A stretch of 64,000 bases of DNA from an uncultured Pelagibacteraceae bacterium. GTDB lineage: Bacteria > Pseudomonadota > Alphaproteobacteria > Pelagibacterales > Pelagibacteraceae. This document shows, in pieces, positions 20,880 through 31,614 of this stretch; positions within the stretch are counted from its first letter, which is position 1; the number at the start of each line of letters is the position of its first letter. The DNA lies in assembly GCA_902538915.1 (NCBI GenBank), contig CACBGZ010000001.1:489489-553488 (forward strand). The letters are read 5' to 3'. The position numbers and the translations under genes were made by a program. Under the pieces are notes generated by a model. The model was not told the DNA's origin. It worked only from the letters and a program-made list of their open reading frames with translations, and made no database searches.

Positions 20880-23800
20880 ACATTCTGCAGTGATGTAACT
20901 TCTAATTTTTTTGTTTTAAGAGACTTGATACCCTCAATACATGCTAGAGCAGTTGACATATTTGTACAATAAGGCACTTTATTTTTAAGTGTCGCTCTTC
21001 TTAAAGCAATGGCATCATTTAATCTGTGCTCTGTATTGCCACCACCAGTATTAATAACCAAAGCTATTTTTTTTGAGTCTAGAACATCAACTATATGAGG
21101 TGATCCGCTACTTACTTTGTTAATAATTTTACACTTCATTCCATGTTTTTTTATATATTCTGCAGTTCCTTTTGTTGCACATAAAGCAAATTCTAGTTTA
21201 ATAAGTTCTTTTGCAAGCCCAATACCTTCATCTTTGTGAGAATTTTTTAATGATAAAAAAGCTAGTCCTTTAGTAGGCAATGAATTAGAGGACGCTATTT
21301 GGCTTTTTGCATATGCCATTCCAAAATTTTTATCGAATCCCATTACTTCTCCAGTTGATTTCATTTCTGGACCTAATAATAAGTCACTGTTAGGAAATTT
21401 ATTAAATGGAAAAACTGCCTCCTTTACTGCAAACATACCTTTTGATTTATCTTTCAAATTAAATTTTGAGAGTTTCTCACCAGCCATAACTCTCGAGGCT
21501 ATCTTTGCTAATGGCAGCCCTTTTGCTTTTGATACAAAAGGAACTGTCCGGCTTGCTCTTGGGTTTACTTCAATTACAAAAATTTCATCTTTTTTAATTG
21601 CAAATTGAACATTCATGAAACCTTTCACTTTTAGTGCTAGAGCTAAATTCTTTGTTTGTTTCTCTATTTCTTTGATTAAAAAGGGCTTGATCGAAACAGG
21701 AGGCAGGCTACAAGCAGAGTCTCCAGAATGGATTCCCGCTTCCTCAATATGCTGCATGATCCCTGCAACATGTACTTGTTTACCATCAGATATAGCATCC
21801 ACATCAACTTCCATTGCATGATCAATGAATTTATCAATAAGAATTGGGTTTTTTTCAGCAGCTTTAAAAGCCTCCTCCACAAAATTTTTCAACTGACTTT
21901 TCTCATAAACAATTTCCATCGCTCTTCCTCCAAGAACATAGGAAGGTCTTACCATTAAAGGTAAGCCTATTTTTTCAGATATCTCAATTGCTTGTTTAAA
22001 GGTTTTAGCAATTCCACTTTTAGCCTGATTTAAATTTAATTTTTCTAATAGGTTTCTGAATCTGACCCTATCCTCTGCTAGGTCAATAGATGAGTATTGA
22101 GTCCCTAAAATGGGAAGATTATTATCATATAAAAATTTTGCTAATTTGATTGGAGTTTGACCACCAAACTGTGTGATGATACCGACTAAATTCCCTATAT
22201 TTTTTTCCCTGTTAATAATGTTAAAAACATACTCCTCTTTTAAAGGTTCAAAATATAATCTATCACTAGTGTCATAATCTGTTGAGACTGTTTCAGGATT
22301 ACAGTTTATCATAACAGTCTCAAAACCCACCGATTTTAAGGCAAAACTAGCTTGACAACAGCAGTAATCAAATTCTATTCCTTGTCCTATTCTATTAGGC
22401 CCTCCTCCTAATATTATAATCTTTTTTTTAGCTGAAGGGTCAGACTCACACTCTGAATTTGTTGAAAAATTTCTCTGATATGTTGAGTACATATATGGTG
22501 TAAAAGATTTAAATTCTGCTGCACAAGTATCAACTTTTTTGAATACTGGTAAAATTTTAAGTGCAGTTCTTTTTTTTCTTACAATATCTTCAGCTAAATT
22601 TGAAAGCTCAGAAAGTTTTTTATCTGAGAAACCCATTGATTTAATTTGATTAAAATCATTAAAATTTTTAGGTAATCCATTATTCTTGATCTTAATTTCA
22701 TTATCTATTATTTCTTTAATTTGGTTTAAGAACCATGGATCGATTTTTGACAAATTATAGATTTTTTTTAAATTTATTTTTTTTCTTATTGCTTCAGCGA
22801 CAAGCATAATTTTATTTGGAATATTCTCTTTAAGTTTCTTCTCAATTTGTTTTTTATTTAAATTAAATATCCTGTCTAAACCTGAAAAACCAGTTTCAAG
22901 AGATACCAATGCTTTTTGAAGCGACTCCTTAAAATTTCTTCCAATTGCCATTGCCTCCCCAACAGATTTCATTGACGTACCCAGAGCTTCAGGAGAAGTT
23001 GAAAATTTTTCAAAGGTAAATCTTGGAATTTTCGTCACAACATAATCTAAAGTCGGCTCAAATGATGCTGGAGTAACTTTAGTAATTTCATTTTTCAATT
23101 CATCTAATGTATAACCAACAGCAAGTTTTGCGGCAACTTTTGCAATAGGAAACCCAGTTGCTTTTGATGCAAGAGCAGACGATCTTGATACTCTGGGATT
23201 CATCTCGATAATGACCATTCGTCCATTTTTAGGATTAATTGCAAATTGAACATTTGATCCACCTGTTTCAACTCCAATTTTTCTTAAACATGCAATAGAG
23301 GCATTTCGCATTACTTGATATTCTTTATCAGTTAATGTGAGCGCAGGTGCAACTGTCACTGAGTCTCCAGTATGTATTCCCATTGGATCCACATTTTCTA
23401 TTGAACAGATAATTATACAATTGTCTTTTTTATCTCTTACGACTTCCATTTCAAATTCTTTCCAGCCCTCTAAACATTCTTCTACAAGAACTTGGCTCAC
23501 AGGAGACTCATGCAGACCGTTTTTGATTATTTTAAAGTAGTCCTTTTTACTCTTTGCTATTCCTCCTCCCAAACCTCCAAGTGTAAAAGCTGGTCTAATT
23601 ATTGTAGGTAAACCTATTTTCTTTAAAACTTTTGATGCTTGTTTAATATTGTTTACGATTTCAGATTTAGGAAGATCTAAACCAATATCAATCATATTTT
23701 TCCTGAACCTTTTTCTATCCTCTGCATTTGCAATAGCTCTTGAATTTGCACCAATTAATTCAATTTTATATTTTTTTAAAATTCCTTTTTTCTCAGCCTC

Positions 23801-24100
23801 CATTGCAAGGTTAAGGGCTGTTTGACCACCCATAGTTGGAAGAATTGCGTTAGGTCTTTCTTTTTTTAAAATTTTTTCCAAAACCTCTAAAGTAATTGGC
23901 TCAATATAAGTTTTATCAGCAACATCTGGGTCTGTCATAATTGTTGCTGGATTAGAGTTAATTAAAATAACTTTATAACCCTCATCTTTTAGTGCTTTAC
24001 AAGCCTGAGTACCAGAATAATCAAATTCACAAGCTTGACCAATAATAATTGGTCCAGCACCTACAACTAATATTTTCTTAAGATCTTTTCTTTTTGGCAT
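20876..24100 (-). CDS. carB: carbamoyl-phosphate synthase large subunit
   Basis: CarB makes carbamoyl phosphate from bicarbonate, ammonia and two ATP for arginine and pyrimidine synthesis. Two ATP-grasp halves are evident: the first opens with [17 protein letters not shown], the second near residue 560 with [17 protein letters not shown]. Both have the PSYVLGG/PAFTLGG type loops and the [16 protein letters not shown] metal-binding segments. An allosteric MGS domain ends the 1074 residues. Its start overlaps carA by 23 bases, giving a standard carAB operon. Dihydroorotase of the same pathway is at the right end of the window. Confidence 0.97.
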   Translation of the reverse strand: MPKRKDLKKILVVGAGPIIIGQACEFDYSGTQACKALKDEGYKVILINSNPATIMTDPDVADKTYIEPITLEVLEKILKKERPNAILPTMGGQTALNLAMEAEKKGILKKYKIELIGANSRAIANAEDRKRFRKNMIDIGLDLPKSEIVNNIKQASKVLKKIGLPTIIRPAFTLGGLGGGIAKSKKDYFKIIKNGLHESPVSQVLVEECLEGWKEFEMEVVRDKKDNCIIICSIENVDPMGIHTGDSVTVAPALTLTDKEYQVMRNASIACLRKIGVETGGSNVQFAINPKNGRMVIIEMNPRVSRSSALASKATGFPIAKVAAKLAVGYTLDELKNEITKVTPASFEPTLDYVVTKIPRFTFEKFSTSPEALGTSMKSVGEAMAIGRNFKESLQKALVSLETGFSGLDRIFNLNKKQIEKKLKENIPNKIMLVAEAIRKKINLKKIYNLSKIDPWFLNQIKEIIDNEIKIKNNGLPKNFNDFNQIKSMGFSDKKLSELSNLAEDIVRKKRTALKILPVFKKVDTCAAEFKSFTPYMYSTYQRNFSTNSECESDPSAKKKIIILGGGPNRIGQGIEFDYCCCQASFALKSVGFETVMINCNPETVSTDYDTSDRLYFEPLKEEYVFNIINREKNIGNLVGIITQFGGQTPIKLAKFLYDNNLPILGTQYSSIDLAEDRVRFRNLLEKLNLNQAKSGIAKTFKQAIEISEKIGLPLMVRPSYVLGGRAMEIVYEKSQLKNFVEEAFKAAEKNPILIDKFIDHAMEVDVDAISDGKQVHVAGIMQHIEEAGIHSGDSACSLPPVSIKPFLIKEIEKQTKNLALALKVKGFMNVQFAIKKDEIFVIEVNPRASRTVPFVSKAKGLPLAKIASRVMAGEKLSKFNLKDKSKGMFAVKEAVFPFNKFPNSDLLLGPEMKSTGEVMGFDKNFGMAYAKSQIASSNSLPTKGLAFLSLKNSHKDEGIGLAKELIKLEFALCATKGTAEYIKKHGMKCKIINKVSSGSPHIVDVLDSKKIALVINTGGGNTEHRLNDAIALRRATLKNKVPYCTNMSTALACIEGIKSLKTKKLEVTSLQNV

Positions 24101-25271
24101 TATTTCTCATGTTGTTAATAAATTCTTGAAATAAATAAACGCTATCTTGTGGTCCTGGGTTTGACTCAGGATGATATTGAACTGAGAACACAGGTTTATT
24201 CTTTAATCTTATTCCCTCAATACTGTTATCGAACAAAGACTTATGTGTAATCTTAATATTTTTTGGTAAATTTTCTCTAACAACTTCAAAGCCATGATTT
24301 TGACTAGTAATTTCTACATTATCATTAATTAAATTTTTAACAGGATGATTTGCTCCTCTGTGTCCTAATTTCATTTTCTTTGTTCTGCCCCCTAATGAAA
24401 GTGCAAGTATTTGATGACCTAGACAAATACCAAACAATGGCATTTTCTTTTCAATAAGATTTTGAATTATTTGAATAGCATATTTTCCTGTTGCTGCTGG
24501 ATCTCCTGGTCCATTAGATAAAAAGACACCATTAGGTTTAAGAGCTAAAATTCTTTCTGCAGACGTTTTACAATGAACTACAGTAACTTTACAGTTAAAA
24601 TCAGAAAAATATCTTAAAATATTTTTTTTAATTCCATAGTCTATTGCAACTACATGAAAGGAATTTCTATTATTTTTTCTATAACCGTGTTCTTTTTTCC
24701 AAGTTTTAAGTCCCTTCCAAATATAATCTTTTTGTGTAGTGACTTTTTCTGCAAGATCTAAATTTTTTAATCCACTCCATTTTATTGTAGAGTTAGTAAG
24801 TTTATTAATGTTAAATTTACCTTTTTTTGAGTAAGCAATGGTTCCTTTTGGAGCACCTTTATCTCTTATGAAATTCGTTAAACTTCTTGTATCAAGTCCA
24901 GTAATTCCAACTATCTTGTTTTTTTTTAACCAAGCATCTAAGTGTTGAAAGGATCTATAGTTTGATGGTGAGGTTATCTCAGAATTAAAAATTACTCCTT
25001 TTGTCCATACTTTATCAGCCTCAAAATCTTCTTTGTTGGTTCCCACATTTCCAATATGAGGAAAGGTGAAGTTGATTATTTGCCCTGCATATGAAGGGTC
25101 AGATATGATCTCTTGGTATCCTGTTAACGAAGTATTAAAGCAAACTTCCCCAGTTGCTTCTCCTTGATATCCAATACCAATTCCCTTAAATATCTTTTTA
25201 TTTTCAAGAACTAAAATACCTGTATAATTTTGCGAATTTTTTAAGTTAGTTTTTTTAACTTTTTTGATCAA
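24078..25271 (-). CDS. carA: carbamoyl-phosphate synthase small subunit
   Basis: CarA is the glutaminase subunit that feeds ammonia to CarB. The N-terminal CarA domain ([27 protein letters not shown]) is followed by a class I glutamine amidotransferase domain. That domain has the nucleophile in [11 protein letters not shown] (about residue 280), NHGFEV and the HPESNPGP closing motif carrying catalytic His and Glu. The start appears to be TTG at 25271; no in-frame ATG lies near it and a stop is just upstream. Its 397 residues are normal. Confidence 0.95.
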   Translation of the reverse strand: MIKKVKKTNLKNSQNYTGILVLENKKIFKGIGIGYQGEATGEVCFNTSLTGYQEIISDPSYAGQIINFTFPHIGNVGTNKEDFEADKVWTKGVIFNSEITSPSNYRSFQHLDAWLKKNKIVGITGLDTRSLTNFIRDKGAPKGTIAYSKKGKFNINKLTNSTIKWSGLKNLDLAEKVTTQKDYIWKGLKTWKKEHGYRKNNRNSFHVVAIDYGIKKNILRYFSDFNCKVTVVHCKTSAERILALKPNGVFLSNGPGDPAATGKYAIQIIQNLIEKKMPLFGICLGHQILALSLGGRTKKMKLGHRGANHPVKNLINDNVEITSQNHGFEVVRENLPKNIKITHKSLFDNSIEGIRLKNKPVFSVQYHPESNPGPQDSVYLFQEFINNMRNNAKKKRS

Positions 25272-25396
25272 TTACAACTCATAAGTTAAAGGTCTATACA
25301 ATAATTGATTTATTATCGCAACAGAGATGTATTATAAAATTGTAAAAAAACAATTTTTCTTTTGAAGAATTTTATCTTTAAAGTAGATTAAAAATA

Positions 25397-25858
25397 ATGT
25401 CATTAAAAGTAACGATAGAAACAGAATATAAAAATGCGCTTAAATCTAAGGATAAGAATAAAATATCAACTTATAGGTTAATTTTATCATCAATCAAAGA
25501 TCTTGATATAATAAATCGATCTGGTCCTAACAAAAAAGAGACAGATGACGAGGACATAAAAAAATTATTAAAAAAAATGATGAAACAAAGAGCCGAATCA
25601 ATCGATATTTATATGAAAAATAATAGATCCGATTTATTAGAAATTGAACAAAATGAATTTAATATTCTATCAAGCTTTCTCCCAAAACAACTTAATGAGG
25701 AAGAAACTAAAAAAATATGTGAGAAAATTATTTCTAAATTGGGTGCAAACTCCATTAAAGATATGGGAAAGGTAATGGGAGAATTAAAAAAACAATATGC
25801 TGATGAAATTGATTTTTCTAAAGCTGGGGCTTTATTAAAACAATTATTAAATAAATAA
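25397..25858 (+). CDS. GatB/YqeY domain protein
   Basis: YqeY-family proteins resemble the C-terminal tail domain of GatB, which contacts tRNA in the amidotransferase; the free-standing form has no settled function. The helical pattern fits along the whole 153 residues, with KKMMKQRAESIDIY, FLPKQLNEEE and IKDMGKVMGELKKQY (about 115-129) as the clearest signatures. It directly precedes dnaG with a TAATG overlap and is divergent from carA over 125 bases. The yqeY-dnaG-rpoD order is the usual alphaproteobacterial one. Confidence 0.9.
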   Translation: MSLKVTIETEYKNALKSKDKNKISTYRLILSSIKDLDIINRSGPNKKETDDEDIKKLLKKMMKQRAESIDIYMKNNRSDLLEIEQNEFNILSSFLPKQLNEEETKKICEKIISKLGANSIKDMGKVMGELKKQYADEIDFSKAGALLKQLLNK

Positions 25859-27633
25859 TGAAATACCCTAAAGAATATTTAGATGAAATTAAGACACGTC
25901 TTAAAGTTTCAAGCGTTGTTTCAAAAGTAGTAACTTTAAAAAAAAGGGGAAAAGAATATGTAGGATTGTCTCCTTTCAAAAATGAAAAAACACCATCATT
26001 TACTGTGAATGATGAGAAAGAATTTTATCATTGTTTTGCTACATCAGAACATGGAAATATTTTCGATTTTGTAATGAAAACTCAAAATTTTAAATTTGGA
26101 GAGGCTGTTAAATATTTAGCTCAACTTGCAGGAATGCGACCTTATATGTTTTCAAAACAAGATGAGGAAAGAGAAAAAAAATGGAAAGAGTATCTATCAA
26201 TTTATAGCCAGTATGTTGATTTTTATCATAACGAATTGTTAAAAAATGAGTCTTATGTTTATGCGAGGGATTATTTAAAAAATAGATCTTTAGGCAGGGA
26301 AGAAGTTAAGAAATTCAAAATTGGATACATAGAAAGAAACCCTAAATTCTATGACAAATTAAAAGATGAATTTAGTGAACAAGCTTTAGTTGACAGTGGT
26401 CTATTTTATTTAGATGAAAAAAAGAATGCATATGTTGAAAGGTTTAGAGGCCGATTAATATTTCCAATAAATAATATTTCTGGCCAACCAATTGCCTTAG
26501 GAGGAAGAATAATTGAAGATTTAGATTATCTTGCAAAATATATCAACTCCCCAGAGACAAATTTTTTCAAAAAAGGCTCAAATTTATACAATCTAGATCT
26601 TGCAAGAAAATTATCTAACAAATTAAGTAATATTTATTTAGTTGAAGGTTATATGGATGTTGTTGGCTTAAGTAAAAATGGAATTGAAAATGTTGTTGCA
26701 AATCTTGGAACATCTTTGACGGAAAAACAAATCTTAACCTTAAACCAGTTTTTTGATGACATAATAATTTGTTTTGATGGTGATGAAAGTGGGTATAAAG
26801 CTGCTTTACGAGCTGCTGAAAATTCTATCAAAGAATTGAGACCTGAAAAACAAATATCTTTTTTATTTTTACCCAGCAAAGAAGACCCAGATAGCTTTGT
26901 AAATAAAAATGGTAAAAATCACTTTTTAGATTTTACAAAAAAAAGCAAATTACCAATTCATCAATTTATTTTTAGTCACTATAAAAAAGAAACTGGAAAC
27001 GATCCTTCCTCAATGGCAATATTTGAAAAAAAACTTAGATCTATAGCCAACACTATCAAGGATGAATTCATAAAAAAATATGTATTTGAGTATTTCTTTG
27101 AAAAAATTTCTGAGTTAACTCCTCACTCAAATATGAAAAAAAATAAGTTTTTTGTAAAAAAAACAAAATCATTGGAAACTACCAAAAAATTTTTCAAAGA
27201 GAGCCAATCATTAACGGGAGTAGAGCTTAAGGAATATTCATTAATCTACGTAATTATAAATAATTTGCCACTAATTCAAGCAAATATTAATTTGATTGAA
27301 AATGTTAAATTGTTCACCGAGATAAATAAAAAAATAATGAGCGCAATTATTTCAAAATTAAAATCTAAAGAAAAAATGACTATTGAGTCATTAGATTTAG
27401 ATGAACAGCTAATAGATAAGATAAATAAATTCGCTCCAGTAAAACATATCCTAAAAAATAAGTCTGGGAAAGAACATCAAATAATAGAATTATTAGAGGA
27501 TATTAAAAGAGACTTAGTCAACTACGATTTAGAGTTTAGAATACAAGAATTAGAATCAAAGTTTTCTAAAGATATGAGTGAAGCAACATTTAATGAGCTA
27601 AAAGAGCTAAAAAAAGAGAAAAATGTCAATTAA
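25858..27633 (+). CDS. dnaG: DNA primase
   Basis: DnaG lays the RNA primers for replication. The N-terminal region aligns with the CHC2 zinc-ribbon (SPFKNEKTPSF, EFYHCF), but three of the four ligands are changed: Ser38, Lys41 and Thr62, leaving only Cys59. The catalytic core has the RNA-polymerase domain (GRLIFPINN and ALGGRI), then TOPRIM with LVEGYMDV (about 261) and CFDGDESGY. A C-terminal helical DnaB-interaction region of low similarity ends the 591 residues. It is placed between yqeY and rpoD, as in the macromolecular synthesis operon. Confidence 0.94.
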   Translation: MKYPKEYLDEIKTRLKVSSVVSKVVTLKKRGKEYVGLSPFKNEKTPSFTVNDEKEFYHCFATSEHGNIFDFVMKTQNFKFGEAVKYLAQLAGMRPYMFSKQDEEREKKWKEYLSIYSQYVDFYHNELLKNESYVYARDYLKNRSLGREEVKKFKIGYIERNPKFYDKLKDEFSEQALVDSGLFYLDEKKNAYVERFRGRLIFPINNISGQPIALGGRIIEDLDYLAKYINSPETNFFKKGSNLYNLDLARKLSNKLSNIYLVEGYMDVVGLSKNGIENVVANLGTSLTEKQILTLNQFFDDIIICFDGDESGYKAALRAAENSIKELRPEKQISFLFLPSKEDPDSFVNKNGKNHFLDFTKKSKLPIHQFIFSHYKKETGNDPSSMAIFEKKLRSIANTIKDEFIKKYVFEYFFEKISELTPHSNMKKNKFFVKKTKSLETTKKFFKESQSLTGVELKEYSLIYVIINNLPLIQANINLIENVKLFTEINKKIMSAIISKLKSKEKMTIESLDLDEQLIDKINKFAPVKHILKNKSGKEHQIIELLEDIKRDLVNYDLEFRIQELESKFSKDMSEATFNELKELKKEKNVN

Positions 27634-27701
27634 TTTCCTTAAAATAAACAATGGATTTTTTTAGATTTGATATTATATAAGACTTCCAATTTTATAATGC
27701 T

Positions 27702-29519
27702 GTGGAAAGAATAATTACTAAATCATTTGCTAGACTAATGGGTCGTGGAACCCACAGAGGTTTTATTACCTACGAGGAGTTAAGCAAATCTCTCGGAAAA
27801 AGGAACCTTTCTGATGAAAATTTGGCTCAAGCTTTTATCCATATTTTAGACGAAAAAGTAACATTGGTAGAAAAAAAATCTGATTTTAAAGCTTTAAGGA
27901 AAAAAGAAAATTCTACAAAAGAAGAAGGCAAAACAATTGATAAAAGTGATGATCCTATCAGAATGTATTTGAGAGAGATGGGTGGAGTTGAGTTATTGTC
28001 ACGAGAAGGTGAAATAGCTATTGCGAAAAGAATTGAAGCTGGAAAAGATGTGATGTTAATAGCATTATCTCAAAGTCCAATAACGGCTCAACAATTTTTC
28101 GAGTGGAACGACAAATTACAAAATGATGAAATTTTAGTTAGAGAAATAATTGATATTGATACTAACTATATGGAGGATGAGTCTACCGGGCAAAGCGCAA
28201 AACAAAAAAACTCAGGTGAAGACGAAAGTACAAGTGAGGATGTTGATGAAGATTTCAATCCAACTCTAGCAGCGATGGAAACAGAGATTAAGCCCAAAGT
28301 TCTTAAAACTGTAAACACTCTAACAAAAGAATATAATAAATTAATAAAATACCAAAAAGAAAAATTAGAATGTTTACTAAAATCCAAAATATTTTCTCAG
28401 TCAAAAGAAAAGACTTATGAAAAAATTGTAAATGATATATTAGAAAATATTAAAACTCTTCAACTTTCTCCTTCTGTTTTAGAGGATCTTGTGCAAAGAC
28501 ATTATTCAGAAAACAAAAAAATTATTTCTTTAGAGGGAAATTTATTGAGATTGGCAATGGATCAAAAAATCTCAAGAAATGAGTTTATCAAGTTTTATAT
28601 AGGCAATGAAATAAATCCAAACTTAAAAAAATTTTTGGATACAAACCAAGAGTGGAAAAAATTTTTTACAAAAAATAAAGATGAATTTAAGAATATAAGA
28701 GAGAGATTGGTAGAAATAAGTCATAAGCTTGGTATTTCTGTAACAGATTATAAAAAACTTGTAAGCAGAATACAAAAAGGTGAAAAAGAGTCACGTATAG
28801 CAAAAAAAGAAATGGTAGAAGCAAATCTAAGGTTAGTCATTTCTATCGCAAAAAAATATACTAATAGAGGCTTACAATTTTTAGATTTAATACAAGAAGG
28901 AAATATAGGATTAATGAAAGCAGTTGATAAGTTCGAATATCGTCGAGGATATAAATTTTCGACTTATGCGACATGGTGGATAAGACAAGCAATAACAAGA
29001 TCAATAGCAGATCAGGCAAGAACTATTCGAATTCCTGTGCACATGATTGAAACGATAAATAAAATTGTTAGAACACAAAGATTAATTTTAAGTGAATTCG
29101 GAAGAGAAGCTACACCAGAAGAATTAGCAAAAAAACTTAGAATGCCTCTTGATAAAGTAAGAAAAGTTTTGAAAATATCAAAAGAACCAGTTTCACTTGA
29201 AAAACCTGTAGGAGATGAAGAAGATAGTAGCTTGGGTGATTTTATCGAAGATACTAAAGCGTTAGCTCCTCTAGAGCAAGCGATTAAATCAAATCTTGGA
29301 GAAGCTACAACAAAAATTTTATCAACCCTTACACCTAGAGAGGAAAGAGTTTTGAGAATGAGATTTGGTGTTGGTATGAATACTGATCATACATTAGAGG
29401 AAGTAGGACTTCAGTTTTCTGTGACTAGAGAACGTATAAGACAAATAGAAGCTAAGGCTCTAAGAAAATTGAAACATCCAAGTAGATCAAAACAACTAAA
29501 AAGTTTTTTAGAGAGTTAA
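27702..29519 (+). CDS. rpoD: RNA polymerase primary sigma factor (sigma70)
   Basis: The main housekeeping sigma factor. Region 1.1 fills about residues 1-75; region 1.2 is [21 protein letters not shown] (about 86). A charged non-conserved stretch near 170-190 follows. Regions 2.1-2.4 contain [32 protein letters not shown] and the -10 binding helix [12 protein letters not shown]. Region 3 and region 4.2 ([20 protein letters not shown]) close the protein. The only suitable start is GTG at 27702; the nearby ATG at 27697 is out of frame and stops after five codons. It lies 68 bases after dnaG. Its 605 residues fit the family. Confidence 0.97.
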   Translation: MERIITKSFARLMGRGTHRGFITYEELSKSLGKRNLSDENLAQAFIHILDEKVTLVEKKSDFKALRKKENSTKEEGKTIDKSDDPIRMYLREMGGVELLSREGEIAIAKRIEAGKDVMLIALSQSPITAQQFFEWNDKLQNDEILVREIIDIDTNYMEDESTGQSAKQKNSGEDESTSEDVDEDFNPTLAAMETEIKPKVLKTVNTLTKEYNKLIKYQKEKLECLLKSKIFSQSKEKTYEKIVNDILENIKTLQLSPSVLEDLVQRHYSENKKIISLEGNLLRLAMDQKISRNEFIKFYIGNEINPNLKKFLDTNQEWKKFFTKNKDEFKNIRERLVEISHKLGISVTDYKKLVSRIQKGEKESRIAKKEMVEANLRLVISIAKKYTNRGLQFLDLIQEGNIGLMKAVDKFEYRRGYKFSTYATWWIRQAITRSIADQARTIRIPVHMIETINKIVRTQRLILSEFGREATPEELAKKLRMPLDKVRKVLKISKEPVSLEKPVGDEEDSSLGDFIEDTKALAPLEQAIKSNLGEATTKILSTLTPREERVLRMRFGVGMNTDHTLEEVGLQFSVTRERIRQIEAKALRKLKHPSRSKQLKSFLES

Positions 29520-29528
29520 TGCTTTTGA

Positions 29529-30764
29529 ATGAATATAGTAATTAGGAAAAATTTTTTCTATTTATTATTTTTGTTTTTACCAATTTCAATAATTTTAGGG
29601 TCAACTGTTTCACTGATTAATGTAATATTTTTAAACTCATTTTTTCTAATATTTTTGATATTTCAAAAAAATTTTGAATTTATTAAACATACCTCAATAA
29701 AATTAATGTTGATCTTGTATCTATATTTAATTTTTAACTCATTAATTTCGCTAAATTATGAAGTTGGTTTATCGAGAAATATTGGATTTATAAGATTAAT
29801 TATTCTTTTTGTATTTATAAACTATTTTTTTTTCTATCACAAAAATGAAAAAAATATTTTTGACGCTTGGAGTTTAATTTTATCAATTTTAATTATTGAT
29901 GTTTTTATAGAGTATATTTTTGGTAAAAATTTATTTGGCTGGGGTGAACAATTGTATGGAGATAGAATAACAAGTTTTTTTAAAGATGAACCAATAGTTG
30001 GAGCTTATTTGGCTGGGTTTATTTTTTTAATATTTGGCCATCTTTTAGATAAATATAATAATAAAACATTTGCGTTTATATTTCTTTTATTTGCTTTTTT
30101 GGCTTTGATTTGCACTGGAGAAAGATCAAATACAATCAAAGTATTTATAGGAATTATAATTAGTCTCTTTTTTTTTGATTTTTTAAAAATCAAGGAAAAA
30201 TTTATTATTATTATATTATTTTTTGCAACTTTTGGTGTAACCCTTAGTCAGTCTGAATATTTAAAAACACGATATATTGGTCAGCTTTATAATGTGCTTA
30301 TTGATAAAAAAAATTATGAAAAGTTTAAAGATGACAATCAATATATAAGATTATACAAATCTGGATATTCTGTTTTTAAAAATCACCCTTTTTTTGGAGT
30401 AGGTAATAAAAATTATAGAGTTGAAACATGCAGAAATAAATTTGATCAACAAAAATTTAACTATGTATGTTTAACTCACCCTCATCAACTTTATTTTGAA
30501 CTTTTATCTGAACATGGTTTATTTGGGTCTACGATAATATTGAGTATTTTTTTCTATTTAATGTTTAAAATATTTAAATCCATTCTACTATCTAGAAATT
30601 ATGTCCAAATTGGAGCCTTTATTTTTGTTCTAATTAATTTTACACCAATATTACCTAGTGGCTCCTTTTTTAGTGATTTTAATATCACTTTGTTTTGGAT
30701 AAATTTTTCTATAATGTTTGCTTGTAATAAAAAAACAAATATTTTTGCAAAAGACAAAGTTTAA
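29529..30764 (+). CDS. O-antigen ligase-like polytopic membrane protein (Wzy/WaaL superfamily)
   Basis: A 411-residue inner-membrane protein with about ten hydrophobic segments. A large loop near 255-330 contains GYSVFKNHPFFGVGNKNYR and LTHPHQLYFELLSEHGLFG, the His/Glu-rich pattern of O-antigen ligases and polymerases. Members transfer or polymerise undecaprenyl-linked glycans on the periplasmic face. Whether this one is a ligase or a polymerase cannot be told. It starts 9 bases after rpoD, so it may ride on the sigma factor transcript. No other LPS glycosylation genes adjoin it. Confidence 0.82.
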   Translation: MNIVIRKNFFYLLFLFLPISIILGSTVSLINVIFLNSFFLIFLIFQKNFEFIKHTSIKLMLILYLYLIFNSLISLNYEVGLSRNIGFIRLIILFVFINYFFFYHKNEKNIFDAWSLILSILIIDVFIEYIFGKNLFGWGEQLYGDRITSFFKDEPIVGAYLAGFIFLIFGHLLDKYNNKTFAFIFLLFAFLALICTGERSNTIKVFIGIIISLFFFDFLKIKEKFIIIILFFATFGVTLSQSEYLKTRYIGQLYNVLIDKKNYEKFKDDNQYIRLYKSGYSVFKNHPFFGVGNKNYRVETCRNKFDQQKFNYVCLTHPHQLYFELLSEHGLFGSTIILSIFFYLMFKIFKSILLSRNYVQIGAFIFVLINFTPILPSGSFFSDFNITLFWINFSIMFACNKKTNIFAKDKV

Positions 30765-30789
30765 ATATATATTTAGACCATTTCATTTT

Positions 30790-30864
30790 GGGCCGTTAGC
30801 TCAATAGTAGAGTACTGCATTGACATTGCAGGGGTAGTTGGAGCGTAACCAACACGGCCCACCA
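30790..30864 (+). tRNA. tRNA-Val (GAC), with non-canonical D and T loops
   Basis: All four stems form: acceptor GGGCCGT/ACGGCCC, D stem GCTC/GAGT, anticodon stem CTGCA/TGCAG around loop TTGACAT (anticodon GAC), and T stem GTTGG/CCAAC. A genome-encoded CCA ends it. The D loop AATAGTA lacks the G18-G19 pair and the T loop AGCGTAA lacks T54, T55 and A58, so the usual elbow contacts cannot form. It may be a working but odd Val tRNA or a non-translational one. Confidence 0.85.
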
Positions 30865-30922
30865 TATGATTTATTACTTAACTTGAAAGAATTTCAAATT
30901 TGATATACATACTTTTTACTTT

Positions 30923-30999
30923 GGGCCTGTAGCTCAGTTGGTTAGAGCAGTACACTCATAATGTATTGGTCCCAGGTTCGAGTCCTGGCGGGCCCACCA
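30923..30999 (+). tRNA. tRNA with CAT anticodon, probably tRNA-Ile2 (lysidine type), otherwise elongator Met
   Basis: The cloverleaf is complete: acceptor GGGCCTG/CGGGCCC (one G-T wobble), canonical D loop AGTTGGTTA, anticodon loop CTCATAA, T loop TTCGAGT and encoded CCA. It lacks initiator features (no 1-72 mismatch, no three G-C pairs in the anticodon stem). The GGGCC acceptor start resembles alphaproteobacterial tRNA-Ile, and the C4-G69 and C5-G68 pairs fit known TilS determinants, so I favour Ile2. It follows tRNA-Val by 58 bases. Confidence 0.9.
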
Positions 31000-31013
31000 C
31001 AAACTAAAGTTTT

Positions 31014-31604
31014 TTACTTTTTTGAAAAATTTCTTAAGCTTACAAATAGCACTTCTACATCTCCATCAGCACCTTGTATAATTGAATTAAATTCTTCTTT
31101 TTGGGTTCTTGCAAGACTTAAACCTTCTATGATTAAATCCCTAATTAAAGGTTTATCTGGATTTTTCGTATAAATTCTCCAATCAATTTTTATAGCTGGT
31201 CTTTTGTCAGTTGCTGCTAATGTGCTAGAAACTATAGTATAATTATCATTGATTTTTTCTTTAGAATTTACCTCTATTACTGGGTTAGAGTACTCTGCGA
31301 GTCTGCTTGAAAAACTGTTCAGAAAATAATCTTTAAAAACTTTTGAGTATTCTTTTTTTTTATCACTTGTTAAATTTTTTCTATGTTTTCCTAAAGAGTA
31401 AAATCCTATGCCTTTTATATCAACGGTATCCAAAGCTATTTGCTTCAATTCTTCAATTCTCTCCTCTTTTGTTTTATCGGCACTTAGTGTATCAGATGCC
31501 CTATTTACTGTAGATTGGACGAAAATATCTGGTTCTATTGAATGCACTGCATTTAAGGAGATCAAAAAGACGATGAAATTAAAAACAATTAATTTTTTAA
31601 TCAT
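31014..31604 (-). CDS. mlaC: MlaC-like periplasmic phospholipid-binding protein
   Basis: MlaC shuttles phospholipids across the periplasm between MlaA in the outer membrane and the inner-membrane Mla ABC transporter. I chose the ATG at 31604, which puts a clean signal peptide (MIKKLIVFNFIVFLISL, cut near AVHS) at the N-terminus and leaves 10 bases after mlaA; a longer form would start at 31649 inside mlaA. The mature part has the family pattern of helices and the KEYSKVFKDYFLNSFSSRL and RPAIKIDWRIY segments. No mlaBDEF genes are in view. Confidence 0.85.
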   Translation of the reverse strand: MIKKLIVFNFIVFLISLNAVHSIEPDIFVQSTVNRASDTLSADKTKEERIEELKQIALDTVDIKGIGFYSLGKHRKNLTSDKKKEYSKVFKDYFLNSFSSRLAEYSNPVIEVNSKEKINDNYTIVSSTLAATDKRPAIKIDWRIYTKNPDKPLIRDLIIEGLSLARTQKEEFNSIIQGADGDVEVLFVSLRNFSKK

Positions 31605-31614
31605 TTTAAAAAAA

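Noticed and set aside
25336..25357. Hairpin AAAATTG/CAATTTT with following T residues between carA and yqeY
   Set aside because: The stem is almost all A-T and sits upstream of yqeY rather than after a gene end, so it is probably chance in AT-rich sequence.
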